A DNA stretch of 64,000 nucleotides from Hygrophila difformis (taxonomy: Eukaryota; Streptophyta; Magnoliopsida; Lamiales; Acanthaceae). Shown piece after piece: positions 34,000 to 45,167 of this stretch. Numbering within the stretch: the first letter of the stretch is position 1; every line of letters starts with the position of its first letter. The translations under genes were made by a program, and so were the position numbers. Below the pieces are notes generated by a model. The model had not been told where the DNA came from, searched no databases, and saw nothing but the letters and a program-made list of their open reading frames with translations. Location: the NCBI GenBank assembly GCA_030278955.1, contig JAOANR010000015.1:14865917-14929916 (forward strand), given 5' to 3'.

Positions 34000-34762
34000 G
34001 GATTAACACAATCTCAAGGCAATAAAATCTTTACAAAATCTCAAACCCAAATAACATGCATAGTAGTTTTGTCTTCTGAAATGAACATGCTTCCGAACCA
34101 ACCTGGTTCAATAACACAAGTGGACAAGAAATAGAAACCATCATTTTCTCATCAGACACTAACTAATTTATCTTGAATGTTGGAGACCAAGCGAAGTACA
34201 GAAAGGCTCTATAGAAAACAATGGGAACATAAGAAAAAATCAATTCATGAAAGATAAACTTCAACTTCATAATTCACTTGCATGGCACTATGCAAGCATC
34301 CAACCAAATTTATCAATATTAATGGGAAAAAAAAAGGAGTTGAATAAAACAGTAGTCCTGGGTAACACAGATGCCGATGCTGGGTAGTTATAATCGTTTA
34401 TATAGGTCCGAACACTACTTCAAATGCAACACTCAACAGCAGTGAAAATAATACTACAAGTCAAAAGACCTCTATTCTTTGCTACCACCTGCTAGTGAAA
34501 TTGGTTCCTCTCAAACATCTTTAAAAATCATAACTGAACATTAAGATGCTTACCTTCAACACAGATTCTTCCTTCCCCAGAATTAACTCAAAGTAGTGCA
34601 ACAATTTTATCTTACTTGAACTTACCTGATGATACAAAATAAAATTAACTCCTAAATGATGAAAGGGCACCTCTAATCCCATATAAGCCTACATCAACAA
34701 AAACTAAAGCCCAGCTATGGATTTCATAAAGAACATTTCAGCAATAATAATGGAAAATAATA
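34000..34762. other. Probable captured intron or filler DNA
   Basis: No open frame with recognisable motif. On either strand it looks like plant intron text (AT-rich, T-runs). Confidence 0.35.
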
Positions 34763-35255
34763 CTCCCTCCGTCCCGCGAATTGTGGCTCGTTTCTTTTGG
34801 GCACGGTAATTTATGTGGTGGGGGTGTGGTGAGGTTTAGTGGTTAAAGTAATGTGGGTATTTGTATTTAAAGTTTTAATGAATTTTGACTTTCTTTATTG
34901 TTTAACTTTAACAAAATATTATTGTAATGATTTAATTAGAGAAAAATATTCAAATGTGGTCTTGTTAGAATCGTCTAGACGTCTAGATTTAGAATATATA
35001 GTTTATATAATTTTTATTTGTACCAATTTTAAAATATGAAGAATTAAAGAAATGCAAGGGACTTTGTGTAGAAAAATAAAAGTGTATTGGGAGTTGTGCA
35101 GAATAGTAAAAGTGATTACTTTTAATGGGATTTAGAAACCATTAAGATTCTAATCATATTTATATTAATTAAATTTATCTAAAAAGGGAAAGTGGCCACA
35201 ATTCGTGGGACAGCCAAAAGAGGAATACGAGCTACAATTCGTGGGACGGAGGGAG
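34763..35255. mobile_element. Stowaway-like MITE
   Basis: A 493 bp element with ends CTCCCTCCGTCCCGCGAATT and AATTCGTGGGACGGAGGGAG, flanked by TA (34761-34762 and 35256-35257). It contains a divergent copy of the shared core near 34920-35040. Confidence 0.88.
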
Positions 35256-35348
35256 TAATTGTAAGCATAAATCGATTGAAAAACTGGGTGAAATTTCAAC
35301 AAATATGCAACAAATTGAAGTGTGAAAGACACAAACGGGAATGCTTAC

Positions 35349-35453
35349 TTTGGATTTAACAACACAAGGTTGGGCATTTCACAAGCATTAAGCAGCAACC
35401 CTCCGTAAGCCATAAGTAATCCTCCAGCACTGAGCTTGATTCCTCCAAAATAC
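35349..35453 (-). pseudogene. Captured exon of an unidentified membrane protein gene
   Basis: A 105-base exon begins after ATGTAG and ends before GTAAGC, so both splice sites look good. It reads without stops as YFGGIKLSAGGLLMAYGG followed by LLLNACEMPNLVLLNP. The glycine/leucine-rich stretch resembles a membrane helix. I cannot name the family. Because no continuing exon is evident nearby, it is most likely another fragment taken up by the Helitron. An alternative is a small host gene on the minus strand with its first exon near 35850-35880 (ATG GCA GGC GTT CAC). Confidence 0.45.
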
Positions 35454-35459
35454 CTACAT

Positions 35460-36390
35460 AAATTCTCGTTTTAAGCAGCAACCCTCGGTTTATTTTTTGC
35501 TTTTCGCTCTAACTAATCATTATCACATCGGGCACACAGACCAGGGAAAACGCAAAAAAAGTTACTATTCTCTTGTGCCTGAACAAGGATGGGTTGACCG
35601 AAACAAGCAAACAATTGGGTGAATTCATTGTATAATACTGTTGTGTAAAGATTATTAAATTTAACAATCAAATAGAGTGTGGTTGGACTAATCAAATAAC
35701 TTAATTGCGTTATTATCAAATAACTTTGTTGTGCCTAAACTGAACACGGATGGATTTGCCGAAACATCCAAACAACTCAAATTTATTGTATATGAAATTT
35801 GAGAAAGGCTTACGCAAAAAATTAGTTAAATTTGAGAAAGGCACACCCTTAACCCAAAGTGAACGCCTGCCATGGTCGGGGCTTGCGGAGAGGGTTTCCG
35901 TTGGTGGAATCTACGGCTGACGGAGGGACAGCGGTGGTGCTGTTGTCATTTGCAGTCCGCAACGTCAAGGGTGGAAAGCATAGGCCGCGGCACAGGCAAG
36001 AGGAGGTGGCGGCATTTTGTGGCAGCGTAGCAAGGTCTAGTAGAGTTCGAGCGCAAAATTGAAACACAATAGCCCTCCTGTCGGAGTTTAGTGGTGCAAT
36101 AAACAGAAACCTCACGAAAAAATTGAATAATGGTGGCTATTCCAGTCGAAGGCGAGGGCTGGTTGTGGAGAAGAACCACCGGAGGAGGAGAAGACAAAGA
36201 GCTTTCGACTGGAATTAGGAAACTCATAGGAGAAAGATCAAAAACAACAGACACCAAAAACGAAGAAAGAAGGGGCATTTTCGAACTTTCAAGTGCAGAA
36301 AGATCAAAACAAACATACACCATAAACGGACAAAAAGGGGTATTTTGGAACTTTCAAGTGCGCATGTACTGTGCAAAAAAGCTGTAACAC
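35460..36390. other. Region with 5'-exon-like composition, unassigned
   Basis: The part from 35850 to 36330 is GC-richer and open in several frames on both strands, like a first exon or untranslated leader of a gene. It matches nothing I recognise. Two 54 bp phrases with GGGCATTTTCGAACTTTC/GGGTATTTTGGAACTTTC (about 36270 and 36340) repeat within it. Confidence 0.35.
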
Positions 36391-36419
36391 ATATATTTCT
36401 TATAATCGTAACATGTGAT

Positions 36420-36606
36420 GTGATAGTTACTGTTATTCCTTGAGTAAGTTTGATTTAATTTTTTAACACAGTTATATAAGATAAAATATAGTCAAGTAAG
36501 ATCTTATTGGATTCGTTTAATCGTGTAGTTTTAGAATATTAAATTTTTATAATTTTTATTTTTATACAATTTAAAATATTATATCTTAAATATGTGCATT
36601 GGATTG
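36420..36606 (+). repeat. Shared MITE core without ends
   Basis: Contains AAAATATAGTCAAGTAAGAT, GGATTCGTTTAATCGTGTAG and ATGTGCATTGGATTGCGTG. The terminal repeats are missing. Confidence 0.6.
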
Positions 36607-36719
36607 CGTGAAAACATGGGGAATAGTTTCGAACGGGTTTTTAATAAGTTGCCTAGAGCTATTACTCCGCGCTTCATCTCCTGGCACTATAACTATCATA
36701 GTGGGTGGTTCTCCATGTT

Positions 36720-37960
36720 GATTAGAGCTCCTTGGGAAACCCCGGTCGAGCGGGTTTTGGGAGTGTTATCCGAAGAGACGATGGTAATTGGATTGAGGGT
36801 TTTGCTGGTTCTGTTGGACGTGCTTCGAATCTTGTGGCAGAACTCTATGCTATTTGGAATGGTCTTAAACGACTTCATTCCTTGGGCTACTCGGAACCCT
36901 GTTGCTATTCAGATTCTTTGGAGGCTATCTGGATCATTCAGAATGGGATCCATGATAGGCATACTTTGTCCTCGCTTGTTATGAACATTTCTGATATTCT
37001 CCGCCAACCAGCGGCGGTACTCGTATGGCGCAAGGGGGTCAGCTGACCCCCTGAAATTTTAAAAAAAAAAATTATTTTTTTATTGTTTCATTTTTTTAAT
37101 AAAAATATTAATATTTTAATGAATAAATCCATCCTTTCTAATTTAAAAATCTTTTATTCTTCTCCAATTTGAAGTGAGCAACTATTATCATTACAAAGTT
37201 ATAGTTTTTATCTATAGTGATATTTAGATTTTCTCAACGTTTAGGGTTGACTAATCGTTTTGACAACACAGATATCGAGTTGCTTGGATTGGTTTCTTTT
37301 TCATTTTGCTTCCAAGTAAATCATTTGTTGCATTTAATAAGAAGGCTTTGATAAAATTGACAACATTTTACCCATATAATTAAGATGTTGCAGTTGAAAT
37401 GTTTGAAAATCGATTTTGAGGACTATATTAAATATGTCAGAAATGATCCCGACTTCTTCGATGTAGTTAATATTAGTGGACTTTTTATGAGATTAGTTTA
37501 AAAGAACAAGAACAAAACTTATCAATTGATGTATTTGTTGATTAAAATATTATTAATTTTACATGTGGCAACTACCAGTAGAAATAATATTTTATGCTGT
37601 GAATGATTAATTATTGTCGTTTTTTGAAAAAGAATTATTAGAAGAGATTAATGTAGATGAACTATGCTTTCAAGAAAAATGCCGGTGCATTGAAGAATAT
37701 TGTAAACACATTTAACTTTGAAATTCTTGGAGTACAACTTTTAAGAAAGAAACATTATTCATATGAGTAGATTGTTTTAATCATTTTAAGTCATTTTCAA
37801 AATATTACAGATTAAATTTTTGCACACCCTGGATGAAAATCCTAGTTCCGCCACTGCCGCCAACACCCTAGGTATCATTGGGATCATATCAATCGGGAAG
37901 GCTACTCGGTGGCTGATGTGTTGGCTAAGCGTGGTGTTTGATCGGATGAGTTTTTTACCA
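36720..37960 (+). pseudogene. LINE RNase H domain, split by hAT
   Basis: The first half reads SSLGNPGRAGFGSVIRRDDG, then NLVAELYAIWNGLKRLHSLG and CYSDSLEAIWIIQNG, the usual plant LINE RNase H with its E and D positions. The second half from 37865 continues with YHWDHINREGYSVADVLAKRG. The domain is cut at the 8 bp duplication CCGCCAAC (37001-37008 and 37857-37864). An in-frame stop sits just before SSLGNPG. No RT region remains. Confidence 0.75.
37009..37856 (+). mobile_element. hAT relic with transposase C-terminal remnant
   Basis: Ends CAGCGGCGGTA and TTCCGCCACTG are inverted. The 8 bp duplication CCGCCAAC is perfect. Inside, about 37415-37590 reads YVRNDPDFFDVVNISGLFMR and then YQLMYLLIKILLILHVAT, which matches the dimerisation region of ZMYM1/TTF-type hAT transposases. 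It is broken by stops. Everything upstream of this domain is deleted. Confidence 0.75.
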
Positions 37961-38191
37961 CTTGGGCCTTTTCTCCTGACAAGGTTCTCTCTTTTTTTCA
38001 CATGGATAGGTCGGGTGTTTGCTACCCTCGACACTAGCATGCTCAAATTGTCGTCACTTGTTATTTTCTCTTGCTTTAATTTGTCTTCATTTTTTCTTCC
38101 CTCCTCCCCCAATTTTCTGTAACTTTTGTTAGCTTTCCTCTTAACCGACACTTTTGCGTCATTGTTCAAAAAAAAAAACAAAAAAAAAATT

Positions 38192-40103
38192 TATGTTATG
38201 CAAAATCACTTAAAATATCAACTTCTGCCAACCCTACTCCTAGAAATTTATGTGTCATTAGTGGTCTACAAATAACTTGAAATCCGTCATCTACAAATAG
38301 GTTTATATCACATCATCTATAATATATTAATGCTATTATTCTTGTAAACAGTAACTCTAAACTTTTCTATTCTAAACTATTGGGTCTTGGCAACAATAGT
38401 CGATTAAAAAAATCTGCATTCCTCAAATGGCAATCCAATAACGAGTTTAAATAAGTAAAATAATAAGTTTTTACTATATTATAAAATTTTAATATGTAAA
38501 TATTTAACTAAATATAAAAAACTTTTATATACAATATGAGTCATATTTCTAATATGTAAATATTGGACTCATAATTTTAATATGAGTCCATTAACCGAAA
38601 TGAAGTTCAAAATGAATTTTACATAGCCTATATGATTTATCGAACGGAAAATTATATTTTTATGGCTCATTTAAGTTATGTTCGTATATTTTATAATCCA
38701 AAGGGTTTTATAATTTCGACCATCATTTCATTGTGCACCTTTATATTGTACTAATTATTGGCTTTGAAATTTAGTATTAATTAATCATTATGTTAATTAT
38801 AAAAGTAATTATACTTCTTTATATTTAAAATATATCAATATCTAACATAAGTTTATTATATGAAAATAAGAAAAAATGATATATTATTTTATTATAGATT
38901 TCATCAAAAAATAATTGAGCTATAATTAACTTAATAAATTGAATTGACATGGGATTAGTATATGTGGTAACATATAATAATTGATTTTTTACCAAATTAC
39001 TATTGAACATTTAAGATTAAGATCTTGAAAAATTAAGGGTTTTTGTTTATTTGCCCCTCATCAACTTTTTGTTTTAGCATGTTTTGAACAATTTTATTTC
39101 AACTATACTTTGTGTCAGCTCTTAAATCATTTATACAAATATTCGTCCAATTGGGCGGGAATATACAAATAATAATAATAATGAATAACGGACAATAAAG
39201 TTAAATATAATGAAATAAAGTTAAATACTACTCCTATTAGAGAACCATAATCAAAGATAAGGTTTGTATAGAGTGCTAAATGGGTGACATTCAGCAAGTA
39301 CTGATGTGCTGACCGATCGAGGTGTATGTGTTGGATGTTAATGAGGTGTGTAGTGGATATTTAATGATGTCTGGGCTGTATAAAAACACCAAGCACATAC
39401 AAAAAAAACACATCCAACACATATCACACTCATTCAGCACTTCAACAAGACCCCATTCAGCTCCAAACCATATTCATTAAAAATATTAAGCATTACGTGG
39501 CTTCTAATCCGGCATTACAGGTGATAACTATCCTAAAAAACCTAATGATAACATAAACATTTATTTTCAGCACATTCAGTAACATTTTTGATTAGTCGGA
39601 TCCAAGTACATTGCGAGTTTAGTAACTGCTGCATTACAAACAAGTCACATAATGTCGTCGTAATCGTGCATCTATTCTTATTTGACCATTTGTCATAAGA
39701 AGCAGCCAAGTGTAGCCAATTAAAGACTACCTTAAGACTTCCGAAATGTTAATTGTCAGGAATGACGTAATCAAGCTTACAGATAAAGTTGAATCAACAG
39801 AACGAAGATGCCTCCCCTAAATAACGACCATCAAACTACATTATTTATGTTGCTTTGACTTCGATTTTATTGAAATTAATTACTAGTATACCTGTTATAT
39901 TACTTACTTTCTTCTGTTTGTAGTAAAACGTTCACGTTTTCATGATGTTTGGAGACATAGAATATCATCTCTCAAATACATATCCGATCTCCGAGTAGCA
40001 CAGTCAATACTATTATCGGATTTAAAGCCTAGTATTTGTTTCGACACTTTTTACTTTTGCAATAGAAATTTTAATCCAATTTAATTCTCTTGTATTAAAC
40101 CAC
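38192..40103. other. AT-rich intergenic DNA, upstream of the chitinase
   Basis: No gene or element boundary is supported. It includes A/T-rich non-coding stretches and a moderately unique part from about 39250 to 39900. Confidence 0.4.
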
Positions 40104-40225
40104 GCACTTGACTTGAGTGATACGAAGTTCTGGCAGCTTAAGCAAATGTTTGGGTTCGAACATTTCGGTATGCAAAACTATTATTCGGGAGAGAAAGCAT
40201 AGTCTTTGGTCCAATAAAGTCTGAG
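40104..40225 (+). repeat. SINE head fragment
   Basis: Shares CACTTGACTTGAGTG, a B-box-like TTTGGGTTCGAACAT and GGGAGAGAAAGC with the SINE at 22308. The 3' part is lost or replaced. Confidence 0.5.
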
Positions 40226-40374
40226 AATACACTGGAATTATAAAAAAATATTATTCTCGTGTTAATTTCTCCACTTGTGTTATATATACAGCAAGAGTAT
40301 GTAATACTAACACTTTCGAAAGTGTCGCTAAAAGCATCACTAAGCGCTGCTCCTGTTACAGCGAAAACAATTTT

Positions 40375-40440
40375 GGGTATGTCTGGTATTTCCATGCCAT
40401 ATTGGACCCAATACTAATCCATCGAGAAGCTGGTATGCAT
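40375..40440 (-). repeat. SINE tail fragment
   Basis: On the minus strand it contains TCTCGATGGATTAGTATTGG and GTCCAATATGGCATGG, matching the SINE tail at 22440-22480. Confidence 0.5.
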
Positions 40441-40627
40441 TGGAGGGTTGCCAAAACAATTTTAGTTTGATAAAAACAAACCTTTCTAATCAATAGAATT
40501 GTAGAAATTGGGTGAACGAAAATAATGCTATTGATGATATATATCCCTAACCCTATATGTTCAGTGTACCATTTTTTTCATAAAAATTATAGGAGACCAA
40601 GTCAAAAAATGGTTCTATCCTGGCAAC

Positions 40628-40635
40628 TATAAATA
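40628..40635 (+). promoter_or_regulatory. TATA box of the chitinase gene
   Basis: TATAAATA lies 77 bases before the start codon, a normal spacing for a plant core promoter. Confidence 0.75.
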
Positions 40636-40704
40636 GCTGCCTTATTCCACCAACAAAACCACACAACTAATTATTCTTCCTCCAACAAAACCAAAACAAC
40701 CAGA

Positions 40705-41597
40705 ATGGCCAATTTCCTCTTTCATTCCAAACCCTTACTCTGCCTTACACTCGCAGCCCTCCTCGTAGTTGTGCCCATTAGGGGGCAAAACTGCGGCTGT
40801 GATGCTGGCGAGTGCTGCAGCCAATATGGCTACTGCGGCACCACTAGCGACTACTGTGGCCAAGGCTGCCTGTCCGGACCGTGTTATGGCGGTGACAGTT
40901 CTGTGGCCGATATTGTGACCGATACCTTCTTCAATGGGATTCAAGATAATAGTGGCTGTGAGGGGCAGGGATTCTACACACGTTCCGCGTTCCTTAATGC
41001 AGCCAGTGCAAATCCAAGCTTTGGTACAACTGGCTCCACGGATGATCAGAGGCGTGAGATTGCTGCATTTTTTGCCAATGCCGGTCACGAGACAGGAAGT
41101 ATGTTTTAAACCTATGGCCTTGTTACTTATATTGTAGAAATTTACATTAGAAATTGATCATTGGATTTCTTATGGTTTGTGCAGGTTTCTGCTATATTAA
41201 TGAGATAGGCGGCGCATCAGCGGACTACTGTGATGAGAGCAACACACAGTACCCTTGCACACGCGGGCAGGGCTACTACGGGCGGGGGCCATTGCAATTG
41301 TCCTGGAACTACAACTATGGTCCAGCAGGAGACAGCATAGGTTTCGATGGCCTCAACAATCCAGGCATCGTGGCCACAGATCCAACCATATCTTTCGAGT
41401 CTGCATTGTGGTTCTGGATGAACAATTGCCATGAGTTGATGGTTTCAGGGCAGGGTTTTGGGGCTACAATACGTGCCATTAACGGTGCAATCGAATGTGA
41501 TGGTGGAAACACGGATGAAATGAACGATCGCGTGAACCGTTACACAAATTATTGCCAACAACTTCAGGTTGATCCGGGCAGCAACCTCACTTGCTAA
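40705..41597 (+). CDS. Class IV chitinase (GH19) with hevein domain
   Basis: Exon 1 is 40705-41098 and exon 2 41185-41597, joined at GGAA|GTATGT...TGTGCAG|GTTTC. The protein has 268 residues. Residues 1-27 are a secretion signal ending IRG. Residues 28-60 form a hevein-type chitin-binding domain with eight cysteines ([23 protein letters not shown]). The rest is a shortened GH19 catalytic domain with the first acid in AGHETGS and the second in YINEIGGAS, then [14 protein letters not shown]. It hydrolyses chitin beta-1,4 links in the apoplast or vacuole, usually in defence. The missing loops, size and hinge place it in class IV. AATAAA signals at 41643 and 41651 follow the stop. No lesion is seen. 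Confidence 0.93.
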
Positions 41598-41642
41598 TAT
41601 GGCTCCTGAACATTATGTACCCTTTTGGGGTTTGATAATAGC

Positions 41643-41656
41643 AATAAAGGAATAAA
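41643..41656 (+). terminator. Poly(A) signals of the chitinase gene
   Basis: Two AATAAA hexamers at 41643-41648 and 41651-41656, about 50 bases after the stop codon. Confidence 0.6.
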
Positions 41657-41699
41657 TGTATCTTGAATTCGGCTTGTTGTATTCAAGTGTTGTGTGATG

Positions 41700-43002
41700 T
41701 ATTTTCATTTACAAAGTTTTATTCTTGTTGGTATCTTTAATACAAAAATAATGTACTTCAGCTCGTTGTTAGTACACCTACATTTTCTTATGTGTTCTCA
41801 TATCTGTGTTCTGAGGCTCATTACATTATTGTAACTTTAAGAAGTCGATTCTATATATTTAATCAAACTACAATCAGATCTTACCATACACAATTTGGGT
41901 TGGCAATGAGCAGGTTAAATTCATACCCATGTCCAAAAAACCCCGACTCATGTCAAAACTAATTCATGTTACAAAATCAGCTACTACTTTCGTTTTCTTG
42001 TAAGACCACAGACAGCTTTGTCTGAAGTCTGGTTTGCCTCGTCGAGAGAATTTCTCTCCAAGTCATCAGCTCTATGCTGGGTGGCATACATAATGCTATA
42101 AAAGTATATGATAAAAGTAAAATAAAAATACACAAGAATTGAATTTACCCAGTTCCGATTTCTCCTACATCTGAGCAGCTATCAAGCCAGCGATTTTCAC
42201 TATATTTCTCCACAAAATTTACAACGACACAAGAGAGTTTAAATAGACACAAAACCCTATGCCCAAACAGAACAAAATTACATAGGGCCAAAATAAAATC
42301 CTCCCAGCGTAGGATCAAAATAATGCCAAAAAATTACTTTTCGTTATTAACTTTGAGACTTCGCAACATATCACATAAGTGATCTCCATTCCGTACATTG
42401 CCTCAGGAATCGACACAAAAATCTGGTGCCCGTCCAAACTAGATCTTCATTCTCAACTCGTGGTGATCAAAGCCTCCTACTATTGTCCCATGAGCATCCC
42501 ATTGTACTGTAAGGAACTGCCTAATAAATTTGTATCTATCGTACTTCATCATCCCCCAAATCCTACGATGTAATCAACTCATGAACACCGTGTTTCACTT
42601 CTGTCTTAGTGTATAAGCTACGACGTTGGCTTTAGTATAAAAAATACTTCAAATATATGTGGTCTAAATAAAGATTGCACTTATCTTCATATAGAGATAG
42701 TGCCTCTAGATATAAAAAGAATGAAATATTACATGGTCTAATCAGTTATGCTCAAATAAAAACATGGTTTAAAACCATTGGTTTTGGATAATTATTTTTC
42801 TAAAATCACCTAACATGCTATGTTAATTAAAATAGTGTAATAAAACAATTATTAAAAAAAAAAGGGAAAAGGGAAAAGAAAAAGCTCCTTCACCTTCTAA
42901 TATAACCTTAAATAGGGTTCTCCATAAAAAGTTCGGTTTTGGCAACAAAAAATTTCATTGCAAATCATTAAAATTCCTTTACAAAACACACTATTTTTGT
43001 TA
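41700..43002. other. Intergenic, no feature recognised
   Basis: Mostly AT-rich with a few more balanced stretches (42000-42560). No convincing coding region or repeat end. Confidence 0.4.
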
Positions 43003-43012
43003 CTGTGATAGA

Positions 43013-43396
43013 GGAAAAAAAACACCATTGGTCCCATAAGTTTCCCCAATTTCGATTTCAGTCCCATATTAATTTTATTAACACAATCAATCCATTATGT
43101 TTGCTAATTTTTGCATAATCCATCCCAAACCCCTTAATGACGCATTTCTGCTGACGTGGCGCCGCGTAAGTTTGCTAATTGTGGCGCCATTGGTCCCATA
43201 AGTTGCTAATTGCGGCGTCATTGGTCCCATAAGTTTGCTTAATCCGGTGCCACGTCGGCAGAAATGCGTCATTAAAGGGTTTGTGATGGATTATGCAAAA
43301 ATTAGCAAACATAATGGATTGATTGTGTTAATGAAATTAATATGGGACTGAAATTTAAATTGGGGAAACTTATGGGAGCAATGATGTTTTTTTTCC
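43013..43396. mobile_element. Small MULE-type foldback
   Basis: Ends GGAAAAAAAACACCATTGGT and, read inward from the right, GGAAAAAAAACATCATTGCT. Direct repeats CTGTGATAGA at 43003-43012 and 43397-43406 fit a MULE target duplication. The inner arms include GCTGACGTGGCGCC-like text. No coding content. Confidence 0.82.
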
Positions 43397-43802
43397 CTGT
43401 GATAGATTCACATTCCATATGAAAATATTAGGTCGCAAATGTCAAATTTTCATACAAAAAATTTGGATTCTTGAGACAATTCTAGTCCGATTCAACCAAA
43501 TTTGTAAAACAATGGAGTAAATGGGGTCATGTACGTCGTAGGTATTTGTTCCTCTCACTATTAGTCGTCTTGTCGGTACCCTCTTATATCAATGTGCGTG
43601 GTAGGTATTCATTACTTTATTCTTATTTTCCTTGAAACTAACTGGACTGTGGATCCATGATACTGTATACTATTATAGTTCGCACACTCATCCCCAATTT
43701 TAATAGTCTGCGTCCGCCACTGTCAACTCTTAGATCTTATTATGACGTTTTTGGATTTAATGTGGTTAGTTGAATTCATTTAATGTTTATTTTAACAATA
43801 CA

Positions 43803-45060
43803 ACTAGTAAGTAACCCGTTGAGACTCGACGGACATAATTATATATTTTATATAATATATATACTTATATTATACTCGACGGGAGTATAAAGTAATAATA
43901 AAATTATAGTTTGAGTAATGAAAAATGTGTAATGATTTTATATATATTCGAAAGAGGATGTATATGATAATATAATTTAATTATTTTTTAAATTAACAAA
44001 TAAATCATATTATACCGTTTTCTTTAGTTTCTGTGGCTTATCCGATACAAACATAACAGATTAATAAAAATAATTATTCAAAAAATATTTTTATTTAATT
44101 TTAAATTCAAATTAAAATAAAACAAAATTTAAATATAAGTATTAAGCATAATATAAAAAAATTCCTTCACGATTTACTGAAAATTTCATTGTTGAAAATC
44201 TCACTGGTAGGGCTAGTATAATAATATCTTTGAAAAATGTCTGAATTTGAAGTGGTGCTGTTTATATTTGTATATGTACTCTAAAGAAATTATCGCTTTG
44301 GAATTATCCGTAGAGTTTATAAGAATATCATGCGGAAATATCACATCTGATTGTACACCTTCAACATAATATCGGCTTTACCATCACCTACATCAAGTAT
44401 CCATTTTGCAAATTTTCTGTCATATATAAATTTTATTGTAAATAACATTTCTTGTGGTATCTTGAGTTAATAATTCTTAATTGCATATTAATAATTTGAG
44501 CCACATTTTGTTAGTGACATGAAATATTATAACATAATTGTTCATGGCTAAAACTGGTTTTAGAAGATAAAGTTCAACATTCTTTAATGATTGACATTGA
44601 CATTTATTTATAATAATAGCAAAACAAATTGCAAGTTAAAATTTTCTCATCTGAAATCGAATGGGAATTTGTTTAAATCATATAGGCTCATAATCATTCT
44701 ATCAATCAATAATTTTTTACTTTCACGATTTTCAGAAAATTAGTTTAACCTCAATTATATGGTTCCGCATATTGGTATCTATCAACCTACTTCCATTGCA
44801 TAATTTATTTGATGGATCTATATTCCTAAGAAGCATGACTATGCAACCCTCATTCAACTATATTTCATGATTCGGTAATCCAGAATAATTGTTCGTATTT
44901 AGAAATTCCAGTGAAAATAATTCATTGGCATTATTTATGCTTTCATCCTCTTGACAAATATTGTTAGAACTGATATATTTACATTTTCATTCGGAGACAT
45001 ACATTCCACGATGTAATCATTGATTGTATCAACAATCTCATTGGTATTTAAAGCACAAGT
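43803..45060 (-). mobile_element. Helitron relic, second copy
   Basis: The left edge CTAGTAAGTAACCCG and a hairpin with mismatches (CCCGTTGAGACTCGACGG) match the Helitron end at 28907. From 44160 to 44900 the minus strand carries the same decayed helicase unit as 29395-31265. The element stops just before the P450 pseudogene. Its 5' end is not defined. Confidence 0.6.
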
Positions 45061-45167
45061 ATTGTGGAACAAATTAGTAATATTAATTTTCTAAACACAA
45101 CCGAAGTCCATATCTAAAATTTCTTCGAGCATTGCTACAAGTACAAGTACTCTATTTTTCCTTTCAG

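Larger units (their letters stand above)
33534..36390 (-). mobile_element. Probable Helitron with captured gene fragments
   Basis: On the minus strand the left end shows a GC-rich hairpin (GCGCGCAGC-GTA-GCGCGCGC, within 33559-33580) followed by AACGACGAATT and CTAG then T. This is a Helitron 3' terminus, and its last 14 bases are duplicated at 33517-33530 between TA runs. To the right lie exon-like pieces of at least two unrelated genes, the pattern of Helitron capture. The 5' end was not found; the right limit is a guess where the text changes to a MITE core. A Stowaway element is nested at 34763-35255. Confidence 0.55.
36607..38191 (+). mobile_element. LINE 3' fragment
   Basis: The fragment carries a decayed RNase H domain, is split by a hAT relic and ends in an A-rich tail (38168-38190). 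The 5' part of the LINE is missing. Confidence 0.65.

Noticed and set aside
35946..36387. Overlapping open frames on both strands near 36 kb
   Set aside because: No recognisable motif and no splice context that supports one over the other; left as unassigned sequence.
36592..36984. Open frame of 130 codons
   Set aside because: The recognisable RNase H reading is in a different frame over the same bases.
40735..41088. Minus-strand open frame across chitinase exon 1
   Set aside because: Antisense shadow; the plus-strand frame has signal peptide, hevein and GH19 motifs.
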